Origin: Cladosporium sp. IMV 00045
Taxonomy: Eukaryota; Ascomycota; Dothideomycetes; Cladosporiales; Cladosporiaceae
Reading direction: 5' to 3'
Length of the DNA: 64,000 nucleotides
NCBI GenBank assembly: GCA_001931905.2
Contig: MSJI02000566.1
Span: forward strand, 1 to 64,000
Both the position numbers and the translations under genes were made by a program. Below are positions 22,229 to 33,423 of this stretch, one piece after another. Positions within the stretch are counted from its first letter, which is position 1. Every line of letters starts with the position of its first letter. The notes below the pieces were generated by a model. It ran no database searches. It was not told where the DNA came from and saw only the letters and a list, made by a program, of their open reading frames with translations.

Positions 22229-23140
22229 TTATGATGCTAGTGAAGCAGGAAGTGAAGAGGGAGCGAATGGGTGCCCACCATCTGAGGTAGTCGTAGAATT
22301 GACTGAGTGTGCGTAGCAGCTCCCTTCCTCGCACCACGCAAAAGTGTCCGTGCTGTCTCTTCTCTTCAGGTAGCCGTAGCACCATGCTGTCGTTGATGCT
22401 GCAATGGACCCCACGGGCGACCCATTGACAGGTGAGAGTGGAGGGGAATCTGGAGGCGATGTATCGAGAGGTGAAAGTGGAGGGGAATCGAAGTCGAAAA
22501 GTCCGTCATCGTCTAGGTCTGCAGGTGGTAATGTTGGCGTCGTGATGCTCAAAGTAGCAAGTCTCGCGTCAATAAACGCCTTGATGTTTTCTTCGGATGA
22601 ATTTTGGCTCGACATGATCGATTGGTGCGAGCTGCGACTGAACTCGTAGTGTGCTCTCACGTCAGACTGGACTCCCCTGACATCTTTTTTGATCTCCTTG
22701 ACGTCCTTCTTGATATGCGCCAATGCCGCGGCCGTGAACTTTGTCAAGAGTTCCCGGGTGTGCTGCCTCAGTTGCTCCCTGAGCATAGCCACCTCACTGT
22801 CGCTCTTCATCAACTGCATCCACATCTTGGTCTTGCCCCATAACCATTTCCTGCCGTGGATCTTCTGCATCTTCCGACCGAGCTGTGATATGGTACTTTC
22901 GTACTGACAGAGGACTTGCTTCAGACCCAGGTCGTCTATTTGATAATGGTCAAGGTTGAGGTGGGCAAACTTGGCGCTCTCCTTGAAATCTTTCAGCTCC
23001 CTGTTGATACGGCCGATTTTGCCGTCCATGTCGTTAAAGCCAGTTGCCATATCCGAAAAGAATTCAACTACGTTGGTAGCAAGTTTCACGAGCTGTAGCG
23101 CCGTGCCAACAGCACCAAGAACCTCGAACCCGGTTGCCAT
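22229..23140 (-). CDS. Stand-alone HeLo/SesA-like N-terminal domain protein
   Basis: One frame of 303 residues. The start MATGFEVLGAVGTALQLVKLATNVVEFFSDM is typical of the helical N-terminal domains (HeLo-like, SesA, STAND N-terminal) of fungal NOD-like receptors, which signal heterokaryon incompatibility and cell death. Helical, charged text continues to about residue 180, including a Lys-rich KKDVKEIKKDV heptad-like stretch. A Pro/Ser/Asp-rich linker (PPLSPLDTSPPDSPPLSP) and a short Cys/Trp-containing end follow. No NACHT or NB-ARC ATPase motif and no repeats are present, so this is a domain on its own. An ankyrin gene lies downstream on the same strand beyond the 5S gene. Assignment rests on the N-terminal pattern only; a general coiled-coil protein is the alternative. 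Confidence 0.65.
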   Translation of the reverse strand: MATGFEVLGAVGTALQLVKLATNVVEFFSDMATGFNDMDGKIGRINRELKDFKESAKFAHLNLDHYQIDDLGLKQVLCQYESTISQLGRKMQKIHGRKWLWGKTKMWMQLMKSDSEVAMLREQLRQHTRELLTKFTAAALAHIKKDVKEIKKDVRGVQSDVRAHYEFSRSSHQSIMSSQNSSEENIKAFIDARLATLSITTPTLPPADLDDDGLFDFDSPPLSPLDTSPPDSPPLSPVNGSPVGSIAASTTAWCYGYLKRRDSTDTFAWCEEGSCYAHSVNSTTTSDGGHPFAPSSLPASLAS

Positions 23141-24409
23141 GGTAGCTGATATGGCTCAGACGAGAAGAACAAAGGAGCTGAGTCCGAGGCGTGAATAAGT
23201 GGTAAAGAGATGAAACGATGTGACCTGGGAGACTTTTGAGAGGAGGTGAACGACATCACACCATGCTCCGCCCAACCCCGAGAGATTGCAAATCGGTGAG
23301 TATACACACGTCGGCTGATCTCCACGCAACATGCAAGCCACCCGTCAGGCTATGAACCGCGTTCGTTGTACACAGTATCGTTGTTCAGATGATAGCCATG
23401 AGTGACCGTTGTCATGTATTGACAGCCAAATTCTCTACCACCACATCTAGCTTCACTGTTGATAGCAAGCTGATGCGACTCGGCGAAGGCATTGTTAACG
23501 AACGGCTTTAGTATTGTCTTCTGATAGTGTTGAGAAGGGTCACACAAGCACCACGACGTGAAGCATCAAGTGTGCTGGACGGGCCCCTTATGGCTTTTCC
23601 AGACATCCAATAGCCTCAAAGTGTGGATCTCGTTCCTCGCCAGTTGGTCAGCTCGAGCTGCGTATTGAGGCACAGTGCATGCTCCTAGGTCATTGCCAAG
23701 CGTGATAGGCCGCAAATTAAGAGCTGAAAGCGGGTGCAATCTGTGGACGAGGCTGGCGATATGCAAGCCTGACGAGCGTGACGAGCCTGAGCCCTATATC
23801 CCACGATAAATGGAGCCCGATTCCTGGACTCGTTGCCGGATATGTATCGCCGTTTCTGAATGTGAAACGAGTACTAGTGATCAGGTACTCTAGTAATGCC
23901 TTAGTGTATGGGAGTTGGATGTGATAGGAGTCTTTCTGTCCTGTAGGGATCTGTCAAGCTCTCGACACTTCCACCTCGACCTATGGCTATGGCGGTGCTA
24001 TGAACGCATGCGTTTCATGCAAGGAGAGCTCGATCTGTACTAGCACTGTCAGTAAAGCACATCAACTGGCACCATGAGTACTCGGGGCCAAGAAATAGTC
24101 GCGCTTTGATTTTGCTTCTGAAATTAGAAATTTCGAAATGCTTGAATGTCGTATCAAGCGCAGATCAGTTTGAGGGTTTGCCAAAGGATCCTGTTATGAC
24201 CTCAAGAGCGAAATGCAAGGCTAAGCGATGTAGGCTGTGCTTTTCAGCCGTCTCAGTCAGTCTGCCTATACATAAAGTCTCAACGTCTTTCTGTTCTTTC
24301 TGCGCTCCACTTTCTCCTGTTTTATCGAACCGGACCAGACCCGTGCTTGAAACACCATATGCGTCTGAAACGCACCGAAAAGCAGGACTAATTGAGAAAG
24401 ACTCACAAA
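23141..24409. other. Intergenic, no gene seen
   Basis: 1.3 kb upstream of the HeLo-like gene. Short frames only, none with a domain. Confidence 0.45.
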
Positions 24410-24665
24410 ATGCCAAAGTCATCCTCCAAGACCTCAACCCCGCCGCTTGTGCCACCAGACCTTGACGACCCGACAACAAGCAAATCTGACAATATACATA
24501 CCACTGACACCCATATGTCGTCCGATAAGAAAGACCGTCAGCAGTAAGTGATTGTACAGTCATTCATCGAGAAGCACACCTAACCAATCGATCGCCAGTA
24601 AGAAACGAGGCAGACTCTGGCGTTTCTTAGATATGTGGGGCACCGTTCTTGCGACCAAGAGGTGA
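24410..24665 (+). CDS. Possible two-exon small protein, 66 residues
   Basis: ATG at 24410 has a good context (CACAAAATGCC). Exon 1 (24410-24543) encodes a Ser/Thr/Pro/Asp-rich stretch ending KKDRQ. A 55-nt intron (24544-24598) has GTAAGT, a CCTAAC branch site and GCCAG. Exon 2 (24599-24665) encodes HKKRGRLWRFLDMWGTVLATKR and a TGA. The splice signals are all strong and the phases agree, which argues against chance. The basic, aromatic C-terminus could be an amphipathic helix. I recognise no family, and the function is unknown. Confidence 0.4.
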
Positions 24666-25654
24666 ACTGCGGGGGGTACAGCGTGTATACATAACATTGC
24701 TCATATGACCGTCAGCTTCCATAATCGTCTTGAATCCTCAACAAGCTAGGCTGTTCAGCTACCCATCGCGTATTCGATAGTTTCAACGTGGTTCATCTGA
24801 TCCTGGCAAGCGTCCTCAATCACCTCGTCCGAATGAAAGGGCATCCCTCGCAATGAGCCAGGTCCCTAGGGCGAAATCGTGATTCATGTGAGCACTTGTC
24901 GCGATCGCAAACAGCAGGATTTATGATGGAAGACTGCTGGCAAGGAGAGCCAAAGCCACATTAGCAACAAGCCGGATTTTGGTCTGCTATTTAGCAAAGA
25001 GAACGGCTCGACGTTCAAGACGGTTTTTTTGTTTGTGTAACGAAACCCTAGTTCGGGACGGAGAACCTCCGAAGGTCCGAGTGAGGCGGGGAGTCATTCA
25101 AGGATGACCTCAACTTCAAACGACGTGTGTCGCTTTCTTGATTTCAGTACATGAACTTTCTTAGGCGAATTCTGGCCATCATCGACGCCAGGGTGATTTA
25201 CCCATCTTTCCCAGGTCTGCCATGATAGACATATCTGCAGTAGGAACAAGAACAACACTCGACAACTGAGCTCTTGGAAGTCAGCTGACTCGCGCCAATA
25301 GTGACATACCAAGTTCAGGGCAGCGATTGCTAAACTTTGAGCCATCACACTCAGCCCCAATGGAATTACTAGTTCATCGAAGTGTCGACTGGTATATGTT
25401 CTAGAATTGTCTGAATATCAACAGCACAACGATTCTCATTTTCTGATGTACCGCCGTTGGCTTGCGGATAGACAGCCTTCCGTACACGACTACCAAAACT
25501 TGCATAATATTACCTCCCAAGTATGTATAGAGCGATGATGCAAGAGTCTCATCAAGAGCCGCTAGTCAAAGTATCTGGGTCTTCTAACCTCATCTCTTCT
25601 TCTTGATATGATTCGCGCCAGCTTCTTTACACCACTTGTGCAGGAACAACAAAC
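24666..25654. other. Intergenic, no gene seen
   Basis: About 1 kb upstream of the hydrolase. An 88-codon minus-strand frame (25094-25360) has no support. Confidence 0.45.
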
Positions 25655-26557
25655 ATGGCTTCTTACCTACAGTATCCGCTATTGAAGGCCACTGCAACCC
25701 TCATGCGGTTCGGGGTCAAAACTTTCCAAGGGTTACCCATCGCTCACCCAGACCGTGTACTGGAAATTCCATCGAGAGATGCAGGTCGATCCATCCGGAC
25801 GCACATCTACGAACCTTCGACCTCCGCCAAAACACCGGGTCCTGTTTTAATCAACTTTCATGGCAGCGGGTGGATACTGCCCTGTCATGGCGAGAGCGAC
25901 AAGTTCTGCCGCCGAATCGCTGATGAGACGGGGTTCACGGTCATAGACTCGACGTATAGCATGGCCCCAGAGAACCCGTTTCCGGCTGCTCAACACGACG
26001 CTGAGGATGTTGTGAGATATGTTCTCAATCGTCCCGAGACCTACGACATTGAACGAGTGGCGATCTCCGGATCCAGCGCAGGAGCCCACAACGCTTTGGT
26101 CACTGCTGCAGTGACCTTTCCCAAGGATACCTTTAAGGCCATCATCACTTTCTATCCTCCTGTCGACTTTTCCATCAAGTCTTCGCTCAGGAATGAGCTA
26201 CACCACTCGAGCCCGCCTATGCTGAAACCCTGGCTCATGGATCTGATAGATTGGAATTACTTGCAAGATTCAACTCTGGACAGGAAGGATCCTCGAATCT
26301 CACCCATCTTCGCGGAAACGAGCAGATTTCCTCGGCGAGCACTGCTCATCTGTGGCGAGTCAGATAGTTTAGCTTACGACAGTGGAGTGCTAGCGAACAA
26401 ACTACGACAGGATCCCGGGATCGACGTGCAGTACAATCTGGTCGAAGGGCTCGATCACGCGTGGGATGTTGCACCGGATCTGACTCCCGACTCTGTTGCA
26501 GGTCAAGCAAGGGACAAGGTCTATAAGTCAGCGGTCGGATTTCTTAATGCATCTTGA
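25655..26557 (+). CDS. Alpha/beta hydrolase, hormone-sensitive-lipase type
   Basis: Single exon, 300 residues, no signal peptide, so probably cytosolic. Oxyanion-hole motif HGSGW at residues 69-73 (a variant of HGGG), nucleophile motif GSSAG at 136-140 with Ser138, acid Asp234 (CGESD) and His265 (GLDHAW) form a complete catalytic triad in the expected order. The family cleaves carboxyl esters of small acids, lipids or xenobiotics; the substrate cannot be told from sequence. SMAPENPFPAAQHDAEDVVRYV is the conserved text before the nucleophile. It converges with the ammonium transporter gene downstream. Confidence 0.9.
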   Translation: MASYLQYPLLKATATLMRFGVKTFQGLPIAHPDRVLEIPSRDAGRSIRTHIYEPSTSAKTPGPVLINFHGSGWILPCHGESDKFCRRIADETGFTVIDSTYSMAPENPFPAAQHDAEDVVRYVLNRPETYDIERVAISGSSAGAHNALVTAAVTFPKDTFKAIITFYPPVDFSIKSSLRNELHHSSPPMLKPWLMDLIDWNYLQDSTLDRKDPRISPIFAETSRFPRRALLICGESDSLAYDSGVLANKLRQDPGIDVQYNLVEGLDHAWDVAPDLTPDSVAGQARDKVYKSAVGFLNAS

Positions 26558-27013
26558 TCAATCCGGTCTATTTTACTCAAGGATGCATCTTGCTTAAATT
26601 TCCTTGAATGCGCAATACAAGGAGAACGTTGACGGGTTCGTAACTCTCAGCAAAATGTATATAATCACGCATATGTCTCATTACAGATAGCACCTCTCAG
26701 TACAGTCAGAGATTTCTACACATTATTACGGATCTGTAGTGGTCCGCATGACTCTTGAGTGCAGGTCCAACAACGGTGGTGAAATTCTCGTCGAGTAAGA
26801 GAACCTGTTCATGACTTGAAAACTTGGATGAAGCAGCATTGGCTGATCTGACATGTCATCGTCCACACTCTGCAAACCGCAAGCCGTACAAAGAATGGCG
26901 ACCCCTACACAACAGACGATCATCGAAATCTCATCCAGGCCTTGCTTGGTACCAACCTGATGCAAACCAGCCATAGAGCGCTCAATCAATCTTCGTCTCT
27001 TGATGAACCCGCT
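26558..27013. other. Short convergent intergenic region
   Basis: The 3' ends of the hydrolase and the ammonium transporter face each other here. Nothing else is seen. Confidence 0.5.
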
Positions 27014-28529
27014 CTATTCGGGCGCATTCCCGCTGCCGTTGCCCTTTTCCAGATCAAATCCATCGGGTATACTGTTTGGCCTGATACCTTCGGTTGCTAC
27101 TGCTGGTACACCAACCATATCATTGCCAAAGCAGTAAGCTTCCTCGCCGTGAACAGCGCCATCTCCGAGCGCCAGCATGTCTTCGCTCATTCGGAGGCTG
27201 ACTCTGCAGACGTACTTGATAAAGCACATGATGATCGACGTCCAAGTGATGTTCCATCCGATGATGAATAGAGCACCAACGATTTGAAGCCAGACTTGCT
27301 TGCCATTGCCGTCAATTGCACCTCCCGGATTCGTGATGCCGAACGCTGAGCATCCCTCGGTTGTTGCGAAGATGCCTGTGAGAAATCCTCCCAGCGTGCC
27401 GGCGACCATATGGGTGTGCATGATCCCGAGGGTATCATCGACGTGGTGCGTGAATAGTTCGAGCTTACGACCAGCAACGTTCATGCTGATCCAAGGTATG
27501 ATACCAGAGCAAGCTGCAGAGTTCAGCGTCTCTTATCTTTATCAAGGGAAACTGTCCACACTCACCTCCCATGACGATAGCGCCCCAGCCTGCTACAAAG
27601 CCAGCACCTGGTGTTATCGCAACCAATCCGGTGATCATACCATTGATAGCACCAATGAGTGAAGGTTTGCGTTAAAAGACGACATCCATCATCGTCCAGG
27701 TAAGTAAGGACATGGCAGCGCAAATTTTGGTATTCAAGACGGCGACTACGGCGTCTGGAGATGCAGTATATGGGTCCTAGCCTGGAGTTAAGCAATCTGC
27801 TCTCCGTCAATGAACGACCACTTCACTTACACCACCGCTGAATCCATTCCATCCAATCCACAGAATGCCAGACCCGATCATTGCAAGCGTCAAGTTGTTC
27901 GGCTGGGCGTTGTGACGATCTGACTCCGACCGAGGACCGATCCACCAGGCGCCAGTGAACGCGGCTGTGCCGGACGACAAATGGGTGACATATCCTCCAG
28001 AGTAGTCCAGCACTCCCATCTTGAACAAGAAGCCGCCACCCCAGAGGCTGTAGGCGCCAACACTGTAATTGAAAAGAAGATAAAGGGGAACAAAGATCAT
28101 CCAAGCCATGAAGTTCATACGCGATAGATAGGCTCCAGCCGTGAGCACCAGGGTGATTGCGGCGAAGGAAAATTGGAAGTACACCATAGTCGCAAGTGGA
28201 AATGCTTGGGCGAGTTCCGCGCTGGGGAGATTGTTTTGTTTTAGCTCGGTGTGCATCCCCAGGACTGGCTTAGGGATGCCCGCAAAGGGTAGCATGTATT
28301 CCCCGAAAGAGACCTCGTAGGCCAGGATGGTCCAGATGATTAGGACCATAGCAAAGGCATAGAAGACCATGAACATCGAATTGACAACCCACTTGCTCTT
28401 CACGAGTCCCGCATAGATGGCGCAGAGTCCACAGATCGATTGGAGAGCCACTAGAGATGCTGCTGTGAGCTGCCAACTATTATCCCCATGATCCAGCCAT
28501 GTTGGCGCCACCGAGTTCTCGGCTGACAT
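27014..28529 (-). pseudogene. Ammonium transporter (AMT/MEP family) with an in-frame stop
   Basis: Exons 27831-28529, 27566-27776 and 27014-27513 join cleanly to 470 codons. Introns are 54 and 52 nt. Family motifs are present: GDNSWQLTAASLVALQSICG, FQFSFAAITLVLTAG, DYSGGYVTHLSSGTAAFTGA, GSGILWIGWNGFSGGDPYTASPDA, HHVDDTLGIMHTHMVAGTLGG. The conserved His of the pore (HVDD and HTH) are there. Codon 268, in the conserved helix [23 protein letters not shown], is TAA (27672-27674). Homologues have an aromatic residue here, so one base change from TAC or TAT would explain it. No intron can remove it. A truncated 267-residue product would lack several pore helices and should be inactive. Everything else reads intact, so the lesion is recent, or an error. 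Confidence 0.82.
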
Positions 28530-30888
28530 GCTGAAGTGCAATGTGTCAAGTGTCTGTTTTGAATAATGCAGCAACTGCTTGGGCAGAGGATGATCGTTTC
28601 ATAGGAGCTGTGGATGAGAATTAGGGCGTGAGGAACTCTGGGTTGTAAATGCCCTCCCTCTGCGGGAAGTGATTTTAATCGCAATCTTACGGAAGGCTTC
28701 GAGAGGTTGAAAACAGGACTTGTGTATCATGAGAAGCTCCAAAGTTTCTCAAGCCTCGAAAGATAAGACCTGACCGTCCAACAGGAGTCTGACGTTCAAT
28801 CATTTGCGGCAGCGGTGGCATTGGGATTCCAAAGTTTGCAAGATGTGTACGACGAATGGTGTCGATGATGCTTATCAGAAAGCTGCTTGCAGCTCACTCC
28901 TTCCAGAAACTATGGTATGTCAGCAAGTACTGCAATTCTGTGCCTTAAGGGTGCTGAGAGAGGGGAATCCCAAATGCTGCCGCCAGCGTATTACTGAAGG
29001 GCAAGATTCTCTTCAACAACAGCATGGTTCAATTGTCTCAGAACTTCCGGCGTTGGGTGCAGTGTGACCTTAGAACCACGTTGCTTTCCTAGCTATCCAG
29101 GCCAGTTTAACAGTCAACAATTCGCCCTCGATCCCGAGGAAGAAAACTCGATTGATGTGTTGCAATAAGCATCGCCAAGCTATGAGAAGCACACCCAAGC
29201 CTCCGAGGGTTGAAGCTTCTGTCTTGCGATAGATATCGCAAAGATCAATCATTGGCTTAGCTGAGAGATGTACAACCCTGGATGTGTTCAAGCTCCAGAT
29301 AAGGCTACGGTACAAAGGTACCTTCTACCCATCCTCATCACCACGGCATGTCTGTCCGGCTGGCAGGGCGAAATATGAATGGCAGATTCCATCCATGCCG
29401 CACTCGAGGACAACCTGTTTGGAAGGCGAAACTGTTGCGCGTCAGCTATGACAGAGTTGGCCTTACCGACAACACTTCATCATGACTTTGTCAGTAAAAT
29501 AGAAAGTCAGCTGATGTTTGCCCGTTGCGATATTTCACCTGTTTGAATCGAGACCGGCGTAGATAAGTCTGCAGGAATAATGACAATTTTGATCGTCAAA
29601 CGGGCGCAGATATCGGTCTGAAAAGGATGGCTGATCCGCCACCCCGGCCGAGAGTTCTCGCTTCATCAATAGAAGGTATGCAGGTAGGATGTTTTATGCC
29701 ACCCTTACGCGTATTCAAGTATGGGCACGAGACAGGCTATGTACCATTAGTTTGCGGGGCCACCATGTTGTGCGAACGTCCTCTTCTTTGCTGATTTCTC
29801 GTGCGTAGACATTTTCCGTTACCAGACCATCGGTTTTATAGTGTTTGAGCAATATTCGAGAGACCTGCCCATATCATCAGCCCATACAGAGAATGCTTTA
29901 TGTGTATGTGTCTTTACACAGACCATTCATGTTGGCCTTCCTGGACCTCCCGGTCAGCTGCGATCAGCGCTGCTCTCCTTGGAATCGCCGCACGAGACGG
30001 GAGCTGAGAGATCTCGCACGTCGCATACTTACCAACAAGTTCGCTCCAAAGTCCGACGATGTTGGCGATGCTGGACAAGTCACAAGGGACCACGGCTGTG
30101 AAGGTACCGCGCCGTCCCTGCTAGATGGTGTGATTGCTGTCGAAATGGGTATGTGGCCGAATTGAGAATGAAGCAATTCACTGATGTTTGATGTAAAGCA
30201 GAAATATGTGATGTTGCGGCCATCGCATCACTGCCTACGTATTTGGAGGCAACTCAAGAACCCAATGCAGACAGCTCGAACAGATATCCTTGTATGCTGG
30301 GCCATGCATCCTGATTCCTGAGCTTGTCGGTCCAGATCGAGAGGCCAAATTCTCAGTTCCTCTGGCAATGCGATCGCCCTTGACGAGAGCAGCTTCTTGT
30401 TTGTCAATGAAGATGAGAATGGGTGGTTTCAAGAGGGAAGCCAAAAACTCGCCGAGCTTTGGTTGTACTGTCAGCTTTTCACGTTTACTCAAAGTTTCAA
30501 CTCGATTCAGATTCGAAGTTCGCTGTTGGCTTCATCCTTCTTTTGATGTGAAGTAAAGAAGATGGTTTCTACCAAGAGGTAGAAGTTACGAATGCGAAAC
30601 AAAAGTGGACCTGCCAAGACGACCCATGATCCTTCGCCCATGTTGTGCTCAAGTAAACGATCCATCACATTTTCCAGAAGAAAGATGACTTACACAAACA
30701 CTCGCTCTCAAATTCTCCTTGTCGTCACCAATCCACGTTTGCATCGCAACGCTATTCGGCTGGCGAACCATCTTGCATCGCGCTAGGTCGACCCACCTGT
30801 ATCTGGTCGAAACATCCCTGGATATCCTGCGGCGATCAATTCGGAAACAAGCGTCTCAGCGCGACAGCGCTATTGCACCATCTCAGTC
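28530..30888. other. 2.4 kb without a firm gene
   Basis: No recognisable gene. A weak two-exon possibility starts at 29845 (+) and would splice from GTATGT near 30151 to an AG near 30201, ending near 30315. It has no family match and I do not rely on it. Confidence 0.35.
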
Positions 30889-31344
30889 ATGGTCATGCAG
30901 CAGACTGAGAATCAAGCTCAGGTGCATTACGAAGAGCCCTTCAATAATACCCGTATCAGTCTAGACGCATTCGCAATAGCCTTGGTACTATTCATCTGCA
31001 TTATAGTAGCGGCGATCGTGCCTGGTGGAGATCTGGCAATGGCAATCGTTGTCATCCTGCTCATCGCGCTCTGGACGTTCAACATGATATTCGTTCTTGC
31101 AACTAGCCCTTCTGTAGAAGTCCCAAAGCGAGGGATTATCCGCGAGATCGATGGGTCAACACAGACAGTGTACACTGTACGACCGCTTTTTGGCAGAAGG
31201 AAGTCCGAACATACCGGCGAGTTACGAATGTCCAGGTTTCATGGCTATGTGGTGGATTACAACACTCCGTATGTGTTGTACAGTTGCTTCGGAAAACCTT
31301 GCCGTGTGAGGTGGGAGCCGGCGTTGGTGGTTGTCAATTGGTAG
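30889..31344 (+). CDS. Small two-helix membrane protein, unknown
   Basis: Single exon, 151 residues. Two adjacent hydrophobic helices lie at about residues 27-46 (LDAFAIALVLFICIIVAAIV) and 48-70 (DLAMAIVVILLIALWTFNMIF) with a short GG-D turn between them, a hairpin topology. A soluble C-terminal half follows with a basic GRRKSEHTGELRM stretch and a Tyr-rich end. I recognise no family. The clean hydropathy pattern and the soluble tail suggest a real gene, but an upstream exon may exist. Confidence 0.5.
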   Translation: MVMQQTENQAQVHYEEPFNNTRISLDAFAIALVLFICIIVAAIVPGGDLAMAIVVILLIALWTFNMIFVLATSPSVEVPKRGIIREIDGSTQTVYTVRPLFGRRKSEHTGELRMSRFHGYVVDYNTPYVLYSCFGKPCRVRWEPALVVVNW

Positions 31345-31538
31345 TTCCGGATAGCTTTGCTACGATCACTGTCGCACGAGTCTTTACTCCTCATTGGTGC
31401 TGCTCTTACCGTTGTGTCTGTGCAAACATTCCAGATGTTGGACATTGATAGGTAGCAGGAAGACGATAATACTAGAAAATCCACGGGTATCAATTTCGAA
31501 TAATGAAAGAGAATCAAGCTTTCGCCAGCTCAACCTAT

Positions 31539-33423
31539 CTACTTCTTAGCGGCCATAGCCTCCTGGTAGGCCTCTCTAACACCACGCTCAAGCGCGGCGT
31601 CAACCTTGCCGAACTGCTCGAGCAGAGTCTCACGAATGTCGTCGACGTCAACATCGACAAGCGTACCGGCAATGTTGCTGTGCAAGTTCTGGCGATCCTG
31701 CTCGGAGAGCTGGACCTGGTAGAACTCTCTCGGCTGCTCGAAGTCGATGTCGCCAGCAATCTCGCTCTCCCAGTATGTAAGGTTGCCCTCGATCTTGGGC
31801 TCGGTGATGGCGCCAGGTTTCTTGACGACGTTCAGAGGGTCGCGGTGCTCGTCGGGGAAGTTCTGGCGTGAGCCCTGGTTGCCGCGGACGGAAAGGTGGC
31901 CATCGCGGTCGAAGTTTGCGACAGAGGAGAAGGGGCAGTTGACGGGGATCTGTTGGTAGTTGACACCGATGCGGTGGCGAGCGGCATCGTTGTAGCTGAA
32001 GAGACGAGACTGCAGGACAGGATCGTTGGAAGGCTCCCAACCGTCGACCATGTTCGCGGGGCTGAAGTGGGCTTGCTCAATCTCGGCATGGTAGTTCTCG
32101 GGGTTCTGGGTAAGGACCATGCGGCCGACGTCGTGGTAGGTAACGTTCAACCAGTCCTTGGTCAGGTCGAGGATGTCGTAACGGTAGTCCGCAGCCTCCT
32201 CCTCAGTCATGATAGCCATGGAGACCTTCCATGCAGGGTAGTCGCCCCTCTTGATGGCATCAAACAAGTCTAAGGTCGCCCAAGCGTCGTTCTTTCCTGC
32301 TTGCTCCTTGGCCTCGGCGTCGGTGAAGTTACGGACGCCTTGCTCGGACTCGAGCTTGACGCGAGTGTACACGTAGCTTCCATCGTCCTGGACCAGCTTG
32401 TATGTGTGTCCAGACCAACCGTGCATGTGTCTGAAGCCATAGGGCGTACCGAGGTCGGAGAGAAGACGCAAGAACTGCAGCATCGATTCGGGGAATTGAG
32501 CAGGCCAGGCCCAGAATGTGTTCCAGTCGCGGGCGTTCGTTGCAGGGTCAGTCTTCTGCGTGTGGATGAATCTAGGGAAGTAGAGCGGGTCTCTGATGAA
32601 CTAAAGAAGGGAAGAAAAGTCAGTAAGACTATACAAACGGGTAAATTGGATCAACTGTGGCGGCGGCAGTGCTCTTGGTTGTATGTCTGCCACTGAAGTG
32701 CACGTGGAATGTAGACAAGCAATGCTTATTGAGGAAAGCGAAAGTAGTGAGACTCACTGCGAGTTTGTTAGCACACAACGAAGAAGAATGATTTATCTTG
32801 GCATTGGACTTACCGAAGACAGGCGTGTTGTTGAAGACCCAATCCAAGATGCCCTTCTTGGTTCTCATCTTAATACTATCAATCCCATGTCAGCAATCAA
32901 CTCAAGCGGAACGAGATAATGTCGTCGGCACGTACGAGAAGCCTCTTGGGTCCCTTGCGGTGTCTGCAGATCCTCTGGCACCACCAACAGTGCTAAAGCG
33001 CATAGAGATCGACGTCCTGGTGCCAGGCTTGAAGACATCTGCAACGGAGTATCTCGAGGCGAAGTCGCTGGTCACCTCAAAGTATCCATGGGCACCAGCA
33101 CCACGGGCGTGGACGACTCTTTCGGGGATACGTTCGCGGTTGAAGGTGGCCATCGTGTCAAGGAGGTGGGCGTCCTGCAAAAGCAGAGGACCATTCTTTC
33201 CAACCCTCTGGGCACCCAATGGCTGAAACCAGGGTCGTCCATTTTGTTGTGTGTATGTCAGATCGGAAGCATTGAGAGAGCTCTCGTCTTCCTGGAGGCG
33301 AGTGCCTTGGAACAGGTCGGTAGTGTAAGACTCAGACTGGTTGTCGCGAGCGTAAAGTGCAGCGTCCGGGTATGCAATGGCTGCCAGAGGGCAAAGTGCC
33401 AGGGAGAGAGTAGAAATCTTCAT
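31539..33423 (-). CDS. Secreted catalase, haem type
   Basis: Three exons, 32936-33423, 32814-32875 and 31539-32600, about 537 residues. Signal peptide [21 protein letters not shown], so it is probably exported to destroy H2O2 outside the cell or in the wall. Catalytic His105 lies in [16 protein letters not shown], the Asn in WVFNNTPVF (about 178-179), and the haem-ligand Tyr in [14 protein letters not shown]. Length matches small-subunit catalases, without a large C-terminal flavodoxin-like domain. Intron 1 is 60 nt. The second junction is off by one base: the only donor (TTCG/GTAAGT, 32813) leaves phase 1, but the following exon ([11 protein letters not shown]) needs phase 0. A 1-nt insertion, a sequence error, or an unseen extra exon would explain it. 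The remainder is intact and all key residues are present. Confidence 0.85.

Noticed and set aside
25094..25360. 88-codon minus-strand frame with a hydrophobic part
   Set aside because: No start context, no family, and isolated in a gap.
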